64,000 nt of DNA from Sternotherus odoratus (taxonomy: Eukaryota > Chordata > Testudines > Kinosternidae). A model generated the notes under the pieces. That model was given only the letters and a program-made list of their open reading frames with translations, ran no database searches and was not told where the DNA came from. Below, piece after piece: positions 37,961-48,468 of this stretch. Positions within the stretch are counted from its first letter, which is position 1, and every line of letters begins with the position of its first letter. The stretch covers positions 82,688,712 to 82,752,711 of the forward strand of contig JAVMKO010000009.1 in the NCBI GenBank assembly GCA_032164245.1. Direction: 5' to 3'. The translations under genes and the position numbers were made by a program.

Positions 37961-39803
37961 ATGGTGTAGCTGTATCCTCTGTTACCCTGGGCGGGATTGA
38001 ATGCGTGAAAGTTGACCTGAGCGGAGCGCCAAGTCACCCCTATGGCTGGAGCAGGCCAAAGATGGCTGAGGGAAAATTGAATCAGAGACTGGCTTCTTGT
38101 ATGTATTGCACCCACCACGAGGGGATGCTCAGGGACAGATGCATGAGGACAAATGGGAATTGTCACAAGTGCCCATGGAGATCAGTGGAAGCCAGACACC
38201 TGAGTTAATAGCAGGAACTGGCCCCTGCTTAGCAAGAAGCTTTGTCACGATGAGTCAAGTTTGAAAGGCCTGATCGTCCAGCTGACCATTGCCGCTTGAG
38301 TGGGGCCAAAATGCAGGGTAAGTGGCTCTGTTCCACTGCGTGGGGCACAGGGAAGCGGGGTAGGCCATGCAGGGGGACTCAGCCCTCGTGTGCCTTTGAG
38401 GTGAAGAGCTCCACGCTTGGTGTTCTCTACAAGAAGGGGGAGCAGCAGTTTATGGCCAGCAAGTCTGCGAGCTGTGGCTGCCTAGAATTCCTCTGATGTC
38501 CAGGAAGGGGAGCACAGCACTGAACACCCCTGTGTCATCATCCCCTCCGTGTGGCTGGCCTCATGGAGGGAGTGGAGCCATAGATCTGCTAGCTCTCTGC
38601 CCTCTGTCAGTGCCCCGGGGGCGGCAGACTGCCTAAGCAATGACTGCTGTGTGCGGTATTAGGTCACTACGCCAAAAGGCCGGAGTCGTTCAGAACTGGC
38701 CAGAGGTAGGCTCTTCAACTTTCATTAATTCAGGAACATAAAGCCCTTGGGTCGCTTCAGATGGAAAGTGCTATCCGTGCAAAGTGCTATTTTCCAGCCA
38801 GTCAGCCTGCCAATCTCCCTGAAAGAGGTGGTTGGGGAAAAGCCCTCCATAAAAGCGGCTTCTTGGTGTAGAAAATAAGTGTGCATGTTTTCAATAAAAA
38901 AAAAATCTGCAAAAAAATTTTCCTCAATATACAAGTGTGAACTGAGCTGTAGCTAAAAAGATACACACTGATTTTAAATGTCCAGTTTATACTGAGGTTT
39001 TTTCCTCTCAATCCTGAATCATGTAACTAATACTGATTTACTGGAGTTCACTGTTTCCAATCGGGTTGAGTACTTACAGGTTGATAAAGTTAATAAAGGT
39101 GCCTCTAAGAAAGTCAAATCCATCTTCCAAAACAGTCGCATGCAAATAGTGTGCTGTTAAGTGCGAGTCACTTTTTATGTCTTAATCCCCTATGCAAGAC
39201 AGCACTGGAACAAGGTTAAAAGTGTGCACAGCTTTCCATTATAAAGATATGTTCAATCAAGCAGAACCTAATCTAATGTTGTATGTCATTCTGTAGTTCG
39301 GTTGTACTGACGACAGTACACGTGAAAACAAGATGTGTGACAGCAAAGTCTGAAAAAAGCCCCTAAAATAGAAACATTTGTACAAAATAATTATTTACAT
39401 TTTCAATAAACTGGATTTGTCTTTGAAAAAAGAATTAATCCTTTTATCGTGAAAAATCTAATAAGTCTTTTGTACCTTGTGGGCTACATTTTCCGTACAT
39501 TATCTCTGTACTGACCTTTAATTGGATTAGACTGGAACCAATTTTAAGAAAAAATATTTTTCTATAGATCTGGTAGCTTCAAACATAAGAAAAATCTTTT
39601 TCCATAGGTTCTTTCTTTTTTTTTCTGTTGAATGTAGGGCTTTGATAAGACCTTCCTTGGCCCTGAATGGATTAATTTTTCTAGCAGCTAATCTCTGTAC
39701 TGAGATTTTTACTATTTTGCATTATTCACAATTGCAACACTTCTATTTTAGGCTTTATTTGAGAAGCATCCCTCAGTCTAATAAGGGGAACAAGCACCCC
39801 AAA

Positions 39804-39878
39804 TAGGGTGACCAGGTGACCGGTTTTGGACTAGAACACCGGGTTGATAAGGGATCCTGGCAGCTCCGATCAGCACCT
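39804..39878. repeat. 'GGGTGACCAGGTGACCGG' dispersed fragment
   Basis: Begins GGGTGACCAGGTGACCGGTT and includes 'gatcctggcagctccgatca'. It resembles a reptile dispersed repeat distinct from the TA-flanked MITE despite the shared GGGTGACCAG start. It directly abuts the CR1 fragment that follows. Confidence 0.45.
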
Positions 39879-39879
39879 A

Positions 39880-40186
39880 CTGTGTCTAACACCTGTTAAT
39901 ACATCCCAGAATAATATTAGTCCTTTTTGCAGCTGCCTCACATTGTTGATTCCTATTCAGTTTGTGGTCCCTGGATCCTTTTCAGCGGCACTACCACCTA
40001 GGCCTATTCCCTATTCTGTGGTTTTGCATTTAATGTTTCTTTCCAAGTGAAGTACTTTGCACTTCTCTTTATTGCATTTAACTTGCTGAATTCACACCAA
40101 TTCTCCAGTTTGTCAAGGTTATTTTGAATTCTAATCCTGCCCTCCTTTAACTCAATTGCAATTTTCTAGGTCCCCCCTCCCCAAAA
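39880..40186 (-). mobile_element. CR1 LINE fragment (minus strand)
   Basis: Reverse-complemented it reads like the CR1 segment just after the catalytic site: 'aggattagaattcaaaataa', 'ccttgacaaactggagaatt', 'gtgcaaagtacttcacttgg', then 'attattctgggatgtattaa'. The same nucleotide run is seen in the + strand copies at about 860-960 and 57680-57780. No open frame. Confidence 0.7.
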
Positions 40187-40874
40187 CCTAACCCTTTGGG
40201 CTTGGCTACTCTTGCAGAGGTAGAGCACTTTGAGTTAAACCGGCCTCCAGAGAGCTCAGTAGGGAAAGCGCTGCAGTCTGTCCACACTGACAGCTGCAAG
40301 CGCACTGGCATGGCCACATTTGCAGCACTTGCAGCTGCATTGGGAATGGTGCATTATGGGCAGCTATTCCAGCGGTGCATTATGGGCAGCTGCCACGTGC
40401 TTTTCAAATGTAGGGGATGGAGGGGAGTGTGACAGGAGTGTGTTGTCTGTGTTTGTGGGGGGAGAGTGGGTTTTTGGGGTGCTGAGAGTGTCAACACGCT
40501 GTCTTGTAAGTTCAGACTCCCCTACATATCTCCTCCCCTCTCAGTCACTCCAAGCAAGCAACATTCCTTAGTAATGTTTGCTCTGTCTCGGAACAGATAA
40601 GCAGCCGGCTGTCAGAAACGGAGCTTTGAAAGGGCACATCCGCATTCCTACAGCTGAGTTCAAAACAATGACAAGAGTGGTCACTTGACTTAAGGGGATT
40701 ATGGGACGTTTCCGGAGGTCAATCAGAGCTCAGTAATGCAACACTTTGTTCACACTGACACTGGGGCGCCTCACCCAAGACCCATCAGACGTTATTCTTC
40801 TTGCCAAGGTGGAGTACCAGGAGCGCTGTGGAGTCAGAGCGCTCAACATGCCTTGCCAGTGTGGACGGGGAGTG

Positions 40875-40882
40875 AATTAGAG
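40875..40882 (+). repeat. Left 8-bp target-site duplication AATTAGAG
   Basis: AATTAGAG occurs here and again at 42657-42664, exactly flanking CAG...CTG termini. An 8-bp duplication is the hAT hallmark. Confidence 0.95.
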
Positions 40883-42656
40883 CAGTGGTCGCCAACCTTT
40901 CGGACCTCACGGACCACTAAACTCATAATTTTGAATCCCGCGGACCACTAACATGATTTTTTTTTAAAAAAGGTACAAACATCTATAAAATAATGATCAT
41001 AAAAGTTCCATTTTATTAATATGAAATGCACTTGTTTAATTATAACAAAATTATTAGTGTGATATTTGTTGCTGCTTGTTTGAAATAAGTTTATGGATTC
41101 TTGGCTCCAATGACATCACTACAACACGGAGAGCCGTTTGTATTTCAAGCCAACAGCAGTACTTGTTTTTGATTGCCGTAACAGATGAGAATGTCTTTTC
41201 ACACAGGTAGGTTGTTGCAAATGGAATCAAAATTTGATGGCTTTTTCACTCAGCACTGGGTACTCACTTTTTACGGAGGGCCAAAAATGATGTCTTGATG
41301 AGGACGAGTGGAATTTAGCTTTGAGACTGTCGTCGGATGATAGATCGATTAGGCTTTCTTTTTCTTTCATGCTCAAATTGCTATCTTCAATTTTCGCCAA
41401 AAATGGATCCATTACCCACATATTGCCATGTTTGGGGTCCTCTTCCTTTGGGTAATAACGGCCAAAAGATTCTGTGAGCGACTGCAAGTGCTGTCGAACA
41501 ATGGTTATTACCTGTCGGTTGACATCCTCCTCTTTCATATACTCATCAAGATTCGGGAACATTTGCAGATCTTCTTTAGCCAACTGCATTTGCCACAGCA
41601 ATATTTTCTTTTTAAATGCATCCATTTTACCTCACAGTGTGAACACGTCCGTAAGCTGTCCTTGCAAGGACGTGTTTAGCTCGTTTAACAGTGAAAAAAT
41701 ATCTGCCAGGTATGCAAGCTTGGCTAGCCAATCATCGTCGGACAAGAGATCTTGGAATTTCGAATTATTTTGCTGCTGGAAGAATAACTTGACTTCTTGG
41801 TGCAGGTCGAACAATCGGGTTAGTATTTTGCCCCTCAACAGCCATCTCACCTCAGCATGAAGAAGAAGATGAGTATATTGAGAGCCCATTTCTTCACAAA
41901 GTGCCTCAAATATTCGAGAATTGAGCGCTTTCTGCCGAATTTCATTTACAATTTTAATTACATCAGAGAGTACTTCGTGCAGATCCGGAGACATTCTTTT
42001 CGCCACAAGTTGCTCTCGATGTATAATACAAAGAGTAAACAAAATGTCTGGGTGTCCAACATCTTTCACTTTTGTAACAACTCCTAAATGATGCCCAGTC
42101 ATGCTTGCAGCACCGTCTGTGCATATCCCAACACATTTCTTCCATTCAATACCGTGTCTCAGGAAATAACCATTAAGTGCATCGAAAATCTCAGAGCCGG
42201 TTGTTCTACCCAGCAAGTTGAGCAAACAGAGGAGTTCTTCCTTTAGCTCTCCTTGACACTCAAACCTCACAAAACAAAGGAGAACTGCCTTGTTAGTTAT
42301 GTCTGTTGATTCGTCGAGTTGAATTGAATAAAACGTTGAATTTTTCACCATTTCAATCACTTGATTTTCAATATCTTCGGCCATGTCTTCAATTCTGCGC
42401 TTCACAGTGTTAGCGGACATAGGAATTACTTTCAGTTTCTGGACAGCCTGTTTCCCCAAAACCTCTTCACAGGCTTGTAACAAGCAAGGCTTAATTAATT
42501 CTTCTCCAATTGTATACGACTTTCTACTTTTCGCAATTTGAAGTGCTATCAAATAAGAAGCCTTTACTAAGGACTTATCTTCCTAAAAATTGCAAATAAT
42601 GTCCAAATTTCTCCAGGGACCACCAAAATTTTCTCGCGGATCACCAGTGGTCGCTG
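40883..42656 (-). mobile_element. hAT transposon (ZBED5-like branch), deletion derivative
   Basis: 1774 bp, starting CAGTGGTCGCCAACCTTTCG and ending 'cagtggtcgctg', between perfect AATTAGAG duplications. Transposase is on the minus strand (41227-42582). Only about 70 bp separate the readable transposase from the 5' terminus, so the N-terminal BED zinc-finger coding part is missing. The 3'-side terminus keeps the CAACC expected for hAT; the other terminus looks shortened because 'cagtggtcgc' stands in direct and not inverted orientation near its end. Nested inside 40198-42713. Confidence 0.9.
41227..42582 (-). pseudogene. hAT transposase, N-terminally deleted, one internal stop
   Basis: One continuous frame of about 450 codons interrupted only by a TGA at 41632-41634. 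Upstream the frame is closed by TAG at 42583-42585; no ATG lies at the expected family start. Domains in order: a segment with IGEELIKPCLLQACEEVLG; the RNase-H-like core with FYSIQLDESTD (first catalytic D); VGICTDGAASMTGHH (second D); CIIHREQLVAK (C/H motif); and AEVRWLLRGKILTRLF (conserved W). After the stop, MDAFKKKILLWQ resumes in the same frame and continues to KAIKF. The closest families known to me are ZBED5/FAM200/SCAND3-type domesticated hAT proteins. TGA stands where an arginine CGA would give it by one CpG transition. No frameshift, so the insertion is comparatively young. Confidence 0.9.
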
Positions 42657-42664
42657 AATTAGAG
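42657..42664 (+). repeat. Right 8-bp target-site duplication AATTAGAG
   Basis: Identical to 40875-40882, directly after the terminal CTG of the hAT element. Confidence 0.95.
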
Positions 42665-45234
42665 CACACGGGGTGGCTTTAGTGCGCTCTAACATGCAAG
42701 CGTAGCCAAGCCCTTTAAGGTCACCTTTTTTATACCTACCTGTGAGCTTTTGTCACCTTTCCCCATGGAACCTCCTCACTAGGTGCACAGAGATGTTATT
42801 CCCCTTCCTGGTTAGGTGGACCCCATCTCTTCCCATACACACATACCTCTGAGGGTGCAGATACGCAATATAAAACTGAGATCTCATTTTACTTGCCTGT
42901 AATGAAATGGCCAGCTCTGATAGACTTTAGCTGGTAAGTCACACTTGAGCTGTTTTATATAAATATGTACACTTGCTATTAAGTTGCTAATCGACAGAAA
43001 GAGAGAGAACTAATTAAGAAGATGGGGTATCATCAGTAGCTTTCTTTCACTGTGGTTTTATGAGCAGTAATTTGAAAAGAGCCTTATTAAAGTCATTGGT
43101 GAGCAAGTTAATGCTGCGTTTCCAAGAATATTTCTCTGCTACCTGAAGATTATATTCAATAATAAAGAGTGTACAGAAGGTAACTGCTAGCTATGTTATT
43201 AAAATGGCCTCATGCTTCCAAAACTGGATCCATCTGCTTTAAAAAGAAAAAAGCCATGAGGTAATTTAGTTGTTTAAAAGTGTATTTCTACTGGAATCAT
43301 GAAACCTCCCATACTCTTTGTATGGAGGAGCACAGAGGAAGTGTTGGAGGTAGTGAACACAGGCCAGCTAGAGCAGATTGTGTGACCCTGTTGACACTGC
43401 TGTTTAATTACCTTTCCTACCCATTGCCAGACGTCTGGCTCACATTTCAGAATGGAATGAGATGACAGAGACCTTCTTTTCCTCTTGAATTTAAGCGGCT
43501 AGGAATGTACACCTCTTTATCGGGGGAAATACAGTTCCCATAATGCCCTAGGTACTTGGATGATATAATACTAGTAATGCACAAAAGATGTGCATAGGAA
43601 ACCACCACTGGTGACAAACTCATCCATAGCTCACTTGTCTCCTGTGTCTTTCCTTGCTCTTTCTCTCACCTGCAGGAGCAAAACCTCCTGCCCCTAAATC
43701 CTTGCAACCACTGGAGGACACCCCCTGACAACCCTGTCCCTGTGTGAGAATGCACCCTTCTCATCCCTACGCGTTTGCCTCTCACGCTAGCTATCCTCTC
43801 TGCATGGAGTGATCTGCCTCCAACCACCTCTCCTTTCTGCTTATGACAGACGTCAAGAAGGTTCAGATCCTCAAAGTTTTGAGGTCACTAAATTCCATTG
43901 ATTTAAATGGAAATGAGGAGTCTAAATATTTTAGTGGAGCTGGGCCGAAAAGGTTCATAGACGCACAATTCTGTCCCTCTGATGTCTGAAATACGTTGCG
44001 CCACAACCAGGTCTAACAGGGGCGGTATTTGCAACATGTGCTGCATTACCTAGAGTCAAAGGGATAATTATCTGGTCATGTTTACTTTGTATGCTATAGT
44101 TTAGCACCAGGGAGCAAGTGGAAAAACAGAAGGTTATTTTGCAATACATCTCCAGCAATCCCTTAGTGAATATTCTGCTGTGCTTCTCTGTTTATTGAGA
44201 TGGGGTAGGTATACCTTTTTCCAAAGGGATGCTTTTCTTACTGTAACTAACCGTGCAGATATCTAAAACATTTAACATCCTCACAGGAGATTGATTTCAT
44301 TACTCCATATCCACATTTCAGAACAAGTGGATTATTTTACTGATAATTTTAAGAACATAGGATGAAATGTTCATCGCTAGGGGATTTGCGGCTTTAGACA
44401 CCCAACTACGTCCCCTAGCCATCTTTGAAAATCTATGTAAATATAAATCCACCCAGTTACAGCAAATCCACTAGTCCCTCTTTTTTTCTACATCTGCTTC
44501 TTAATCCCACATCTTCTCTTCATTCTGTTTCAATCTGTTCGGCAAGATTGAAAAAAGGTAAGAGACAAAATATCGTCACTTGGATTGTCGTAAATCTTGT
44601 AGACTATCAATGTTCAATAAAATGGGAAAATGGAAATATTGTGATAAGGAGCCCCACTTCAGAAAAATGTTCCTAGTCCCAAAGGATATTTAAGCATGTG
44701 CTTAAAGTTACACACCTACTCAAGTGTTCTCCTGAATCCAGGTCTAAAATACTAATTTCAGGAGCTGCCTGTGATAAATACAGGAATAACCAGGTGGGTC
44801 ACAGCCTGCATAGTTTGCAACATGGCCCCAGCCATGAGAAGTGAAATATCAACATTTTGATATTAAAGAGGGCAGTGACAAAATGCAAAAGCACTAAAGG
44901 AAATTAAACCCGGACTTCAAATGTCTTGCTCTTAATTGCATTTCCAGCATAATATATTGTTTGCAATGATTATCAATGCTGTGAACTTCTATTTCTGCAA
45001 GCAGAACTCCTCTGAAGAACTGGTTTGTCAGGCCAAGATGAAATGCATGCATTTGTCCTGCAATAAGCCATGATGCCATAGTGGAAATCTTATTTTTCAA
45101 CCTACATAATAGGAAAACACAGACTGGACTGGAATGAAATTATTTATTGTGAAGAATTTTTGATCATATTACCAGGGGAAAGGCAATGAGCATAAATTTA
45201 AACTAGTGTGCCTGAGTATGTGGGCGCAACATGG

Positions 45235-45410
45235 AGTAGGGGGCAGGAAATCAATCTGGCAGTTACTGAATGACCATGAACAAATCAGTCTGTTTCCTCA
45301 ACTGTACAAGAAGGATCAAGCTGCTCCTCCCCCTTTGTAAAGTTGTCTGAGATGCACAGATGGAGAGTGCTGTGTAAGTGCTAAGTATGACGATGATTTA
45401 TTAGGCAAAC
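45235..45410 (+). mobile_element. MIR-type SINE remnant
   Basis: Shows the MIR core and tail order: 'gaccatgaacaaatcagtct', 'gtttcctcaactgtacaaga', 'taaagttgtctgagatgcac' and 'gctgtgtaagtgctaagta'. Old and diverged. Confidence 0.6.
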
Positions 45411-45484
45411 AGGAGCACCAAGATCCCCAGCTCCAAATGCTCAAAAGTGAGGAGTCACGATCCCCAGAACAATGAAATTGGCTT

Positions 45485-45672
45485 TAAATGAGATTTTTAA
45501 AAATTATAATAAAGTTTGGACTCTTTTTCTTTGCCTCCTGATGGTTGAGCCTTCAGGCTGCACTTGGATCCTGTTTTATGCCTTTCTCTGCTACCGGGAA
45601 TGTTTTTTTTTAATATGAAAGCAGAAAATCTCATATAACCTGACTCCAGGAGCTGGGGCTTTAAACACCTGC
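45485..45672 (-). repeat. 'AGCTCCTGGAGTC' dispersed repeat copy
   Basis: Ends with 'cctgactccaggagctgggg' preceded by 'gaaaatctcatataa', the reverse complement of the start of the copy at 51695-51905. The interior has a T8 tract and 'gcctcctgatggttgagcct'. Confidence 0.5.
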
Positions 45673-46319
45673 TATGGCAAGGCTAGCAGTGCTATTGTCA
45701 GAGTTGGCTAGGGGTGAGGTATCTTCAAGCCCATCAACCACTTCATTTGTATCATAGTCTCACCACATGGAATTCAACTATAAAACAGGGTAGGAGCGTC
45801 CATAATGGACCTAAAAGACTGAAAATGGTGTCCTCCACCTGACACTCTCGAAAGGAAAAGACTTACAAAGATATAAGAGAGAGGGCACAATCTGACCAGC
45901 TGCTGCCCAAATATGCAAACTCCACAGGACAAGAAAACCCCAGGAATTAAAAATCTCTTAGTGGCAAACGCTCCTTATCATCAGGGCGGCAGCAACATGG
46001 AGCCCTGGAGAAATGGTGAGATCTCATTCACACTTGGAATTGCTCTTCACCATTATTATGTATTTGCGTCTCAGCCCCACTTTGCTCTTGCAGAGGCAGC
46101 CGGTAGGAGCTGCCTGGGAATAGGGACCACAGGGGAGCCCCATCCCCCACGGCTGGGACCCTGAGTATCCCCCGCAGACCCTGGGTCCCCCATAGCACTG
46201 AGACCCTGAGTCCCCTGGGTCTCTCCCCAGCACCAGGACCCCAACCCCCCCCAAGCATCCCCAGATTTGGGGGCGCCTGTAGTGACTGGAAGAAATTGTG
46301 ATGGGCAACCACTAGGAGG

Positions 46320-46650
46320 TGTAGTTACGCTTCTGAGTCAACTCCAGGAGAGGGCTTAATGGTATCATCATACAGCGTGTAACCAATCAGCTTGTTGCTT
46401 GCAAATGAGACATGAGTATGTATGAGATGCAAATGTGTGAGTGTATTTAAGCCCACTCCTGTAATTTGCTCGTGGGCTCTTCCTTCCTAGCAACGGCTCC
46501 GGAGTGCTAGGCACCCCTTCTGCGGTCGCGTTGATAGACCCAAGCCCCTCAACGCCTATTCGAGGGACTGAGGCCTTCCAATAAACTCATCTACTTTATA
46601 CAACCACGTGTGTGTGCCTTGTCTTGCAAAATCCAAAGTACCTCACAACA
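46320..46650 (+). mobile_element. Solo LTR of an endogenous retrovirus
   Basis: 331 bp beginning TGTAGTTACG and ending CCTCACAACA, so TG...CA in form. In order it has a CCAAT box ('gtaaccaatcag', about 46378), a TATA-like 'gtatttaagccc' (about 46442), a likely transcription start about 25-30 bp later, a polyadenylation signal AATAAA (about 46581) and a GT-rich 'cgtgtgtgtgccttgtcttg' just after it. This promoter/poly(A) spacing is diagnostic of a short-R retroviral LTR. No gag, pol or env, primer-binding site or polypurine tract is adjacent. No flanking target duplication was found, so the 5' boundary may be slightly different. Confidence 0.75.
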
Positions 46651-47629
46651 GTGCCAAAAAGCAATGGTGTAAGGTGGACGTTTCGCCTAGAGCGCAAAAT
46701 ATCCTTGCACTGGCCCTGTATATGGGTCACAGAAAGAAAGGGGGGTTTAGGGGTTTCAGTCTTTATAGGGGGGCGGAGCTGAAAGTAAGGATTTCAGAAT
46801 CTCTCAGGGGAGCCGTAGTTTCTCTGAAGAAGGATAACTCCAGCAGGAGTGGACATGGAAGGGGAATCTCTTTATCCACCTATCTTAGTTATTCAAGGCC
46901 CGATTCAGTGGAAGCAAAGATATCTGGCTTCAACAGGCTAGCACAGATTTTCGAAACCCTTAAGAAGTCCCTTGTGTTTTCTGCTGCTTTTTGGACTCAC
47001 TGAATTTGCTTCCTTAAATAGGCACCGGAATAGAGTGATTCTGTCATATGCTTAGTGCATTAACCTTTTAATTCTTTCTTGGATGTCAGTGCTATTGTCA
47101 TGCAAATATATGCAGTAGCCTAATGAGCAGTCGAATCTAGGCAGCATGGCAGGATAAGTACAGAGGAGCAGCCTGTTCCTTACGCTTGAGGAACCAAAGC
47201 CTTTCTCATTAGCTGTCAAATTAACAGGCGTGGAGTGTTCCCCAAGCCGTATCCTCGCTGGCTGTGCTAACAGCATACAGCCCAATGGAAGGGAGCCAGA
47301 GAAGACTCTGATGGTACTCAAAGGAGGGAATGTCAACACTGCAGCTGGGGGTATGCCTAGGAAAGGCCTAGACTAGACTGCTCGCTCAGGACTGATCCTG
47401 CTCTCACTGAAATCACTAATAAAATGGCTTCAGAGGAGAAGAATCACATCCTTGTAGCATAACCTGTAGTAGAAGGGAAAACGAACCTAGAAACTCCCAA
47501 AACTACTTCCCTATGAAATCTTCTATGGAAGGAGAGGGGTAATTCTGAAAGAACTCCATGCTGTTTGCAGGATAGTCCCACTTTGCCAGGGAAAAGATGC
47601 ATCACAGAAAGGGCTTTTCTGTTCAGTAT

Positions 47630-47731
47630 CAGGGTGGTAGCCGTGTTAGTCTGGAATAGCAGAGGTAACAAAGTCCTGTGGCACCTTAAAGACTAACTAT
47701 AAAGTTTTGAAGCATGAGCTTTCGTGGGCTC
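47630..47731 (+). mobile_element. Short retroposed fragment with 12-bp target duplication
   Basis: 102 bp starting CAGGGTGGTAGCCGTGTTAG and ending 'catgagctttcgtgggctc', flanked by the perfect direct repeat TCTGTTCAGTAT (47618-47629 and 47732-47743). The sequence is a piece of a very abundant reptile repeat ('cctgtggcaccttaaagact'). The duplication length indicates insertion by target-primed reverse transcription. A Penelope-like or LINE source is possible; I cannot decide. Confidence 0.8.
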
Positions 47732-48112
47732 TCTGTTCAGTATGTGGCACAATGGGGCTTTCCTCTTTGTATGGGGTCCCTAGGCACTACCCTAAGAAAT
47801 GCAGCACAAACGTGATTGCCTTCAAGCTGCTCCATTTGAGAAGATCATATTTTCCTCTCCTTCTGAGTCCCTCCTCTCTTAAAACCCCTCTGCTTTTTAT
47901 TTCTTCCCCTTTTCTCTGGCTAGCTGCAGTGTCACCTTTGCCCAAAGGGTGCTATATAAAAATGAATTGCAATGTAATATTTCCTCCCATGAAGTACCTG
48001 TCCAGCCCCACTTCAGTCTGTAGGAGGTTTTAAAGCTGTGCTGATGATCTATGGGGTAACTTAGACCCATGTCTGTGATAGCCGCTGACTAGTTGGTAGC
48101 ATGTATGAGGAG

Positions 48113-48468
48113 CAGGGCTGGCGACAGAAATTTGGGGGCCCCCTACTTTGATAGTTTGGGGGCCCCCCAGCCCAGCCCAGCCGGCGCTCCCCCCCCCCCC
48201 CGGGCAGCGAGAGCTGCGTGAGCCGCCCTTTCTCCCCCCCTCCCCCCCCCCCCGGACAGCGCTGCTGCCGCTGGCCAGGCTCACTGCTCCTGCTGGGGCC
48301 AGGCTCGCTTGTCCGGGGGAGAGCCGCGCCGCCTCCCCACCCCTTCCCCGCTCTCCAGGCCCGGCGACAAGGGGGGATGACAACGGGTACAGCTGTGTAC
48401 CGGGGCCCCCCTAAAGTCGGGGGGCCCGGTACAGCTGTACCCGTAGTACCCCCCTGTCGCCGGCCCTG
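48113..48468. mobile_element. GC-rich hAT-type MITE
   Basis: 356 bp with termini CAGGGCTGGCGACAG and CTGTCGCCGGCCCTG (14 of 15 complementary) and a perfect 8-bp duplication ATGAGGAG at 48105-48112 and 48469-48476. The body is very GC-rich with long C runs (48190-48200 and 48245-48254). A strong hairpin lies near the right end (48384-48443). No transposase. Open frames on both strands reflect composition only. Confidence 0.9.

Larger units (their letters stand above)
40198..42713 (+). mobile_element. Inverted-repeat nonautonomous element, copy 1, split by a hAT insertion
   Basis: The left end GGGCTTGGCTACTCTTGCAG and right end GCAAGCGTAGCCAAGCCC form a terminal inverted repeat; GGGCTTGGCTAC is identical on both sides. 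Without the insert (40883-42656 plus one target duplication copy) the element is about 734 bp. The interior has 'gtgcattatgggcagct' twice, at about 40350 and 40378. It is homologous on the opposite strand to 59862-60196. Target duplication not visible; superfamily undetermined. Confidence 0.75.
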
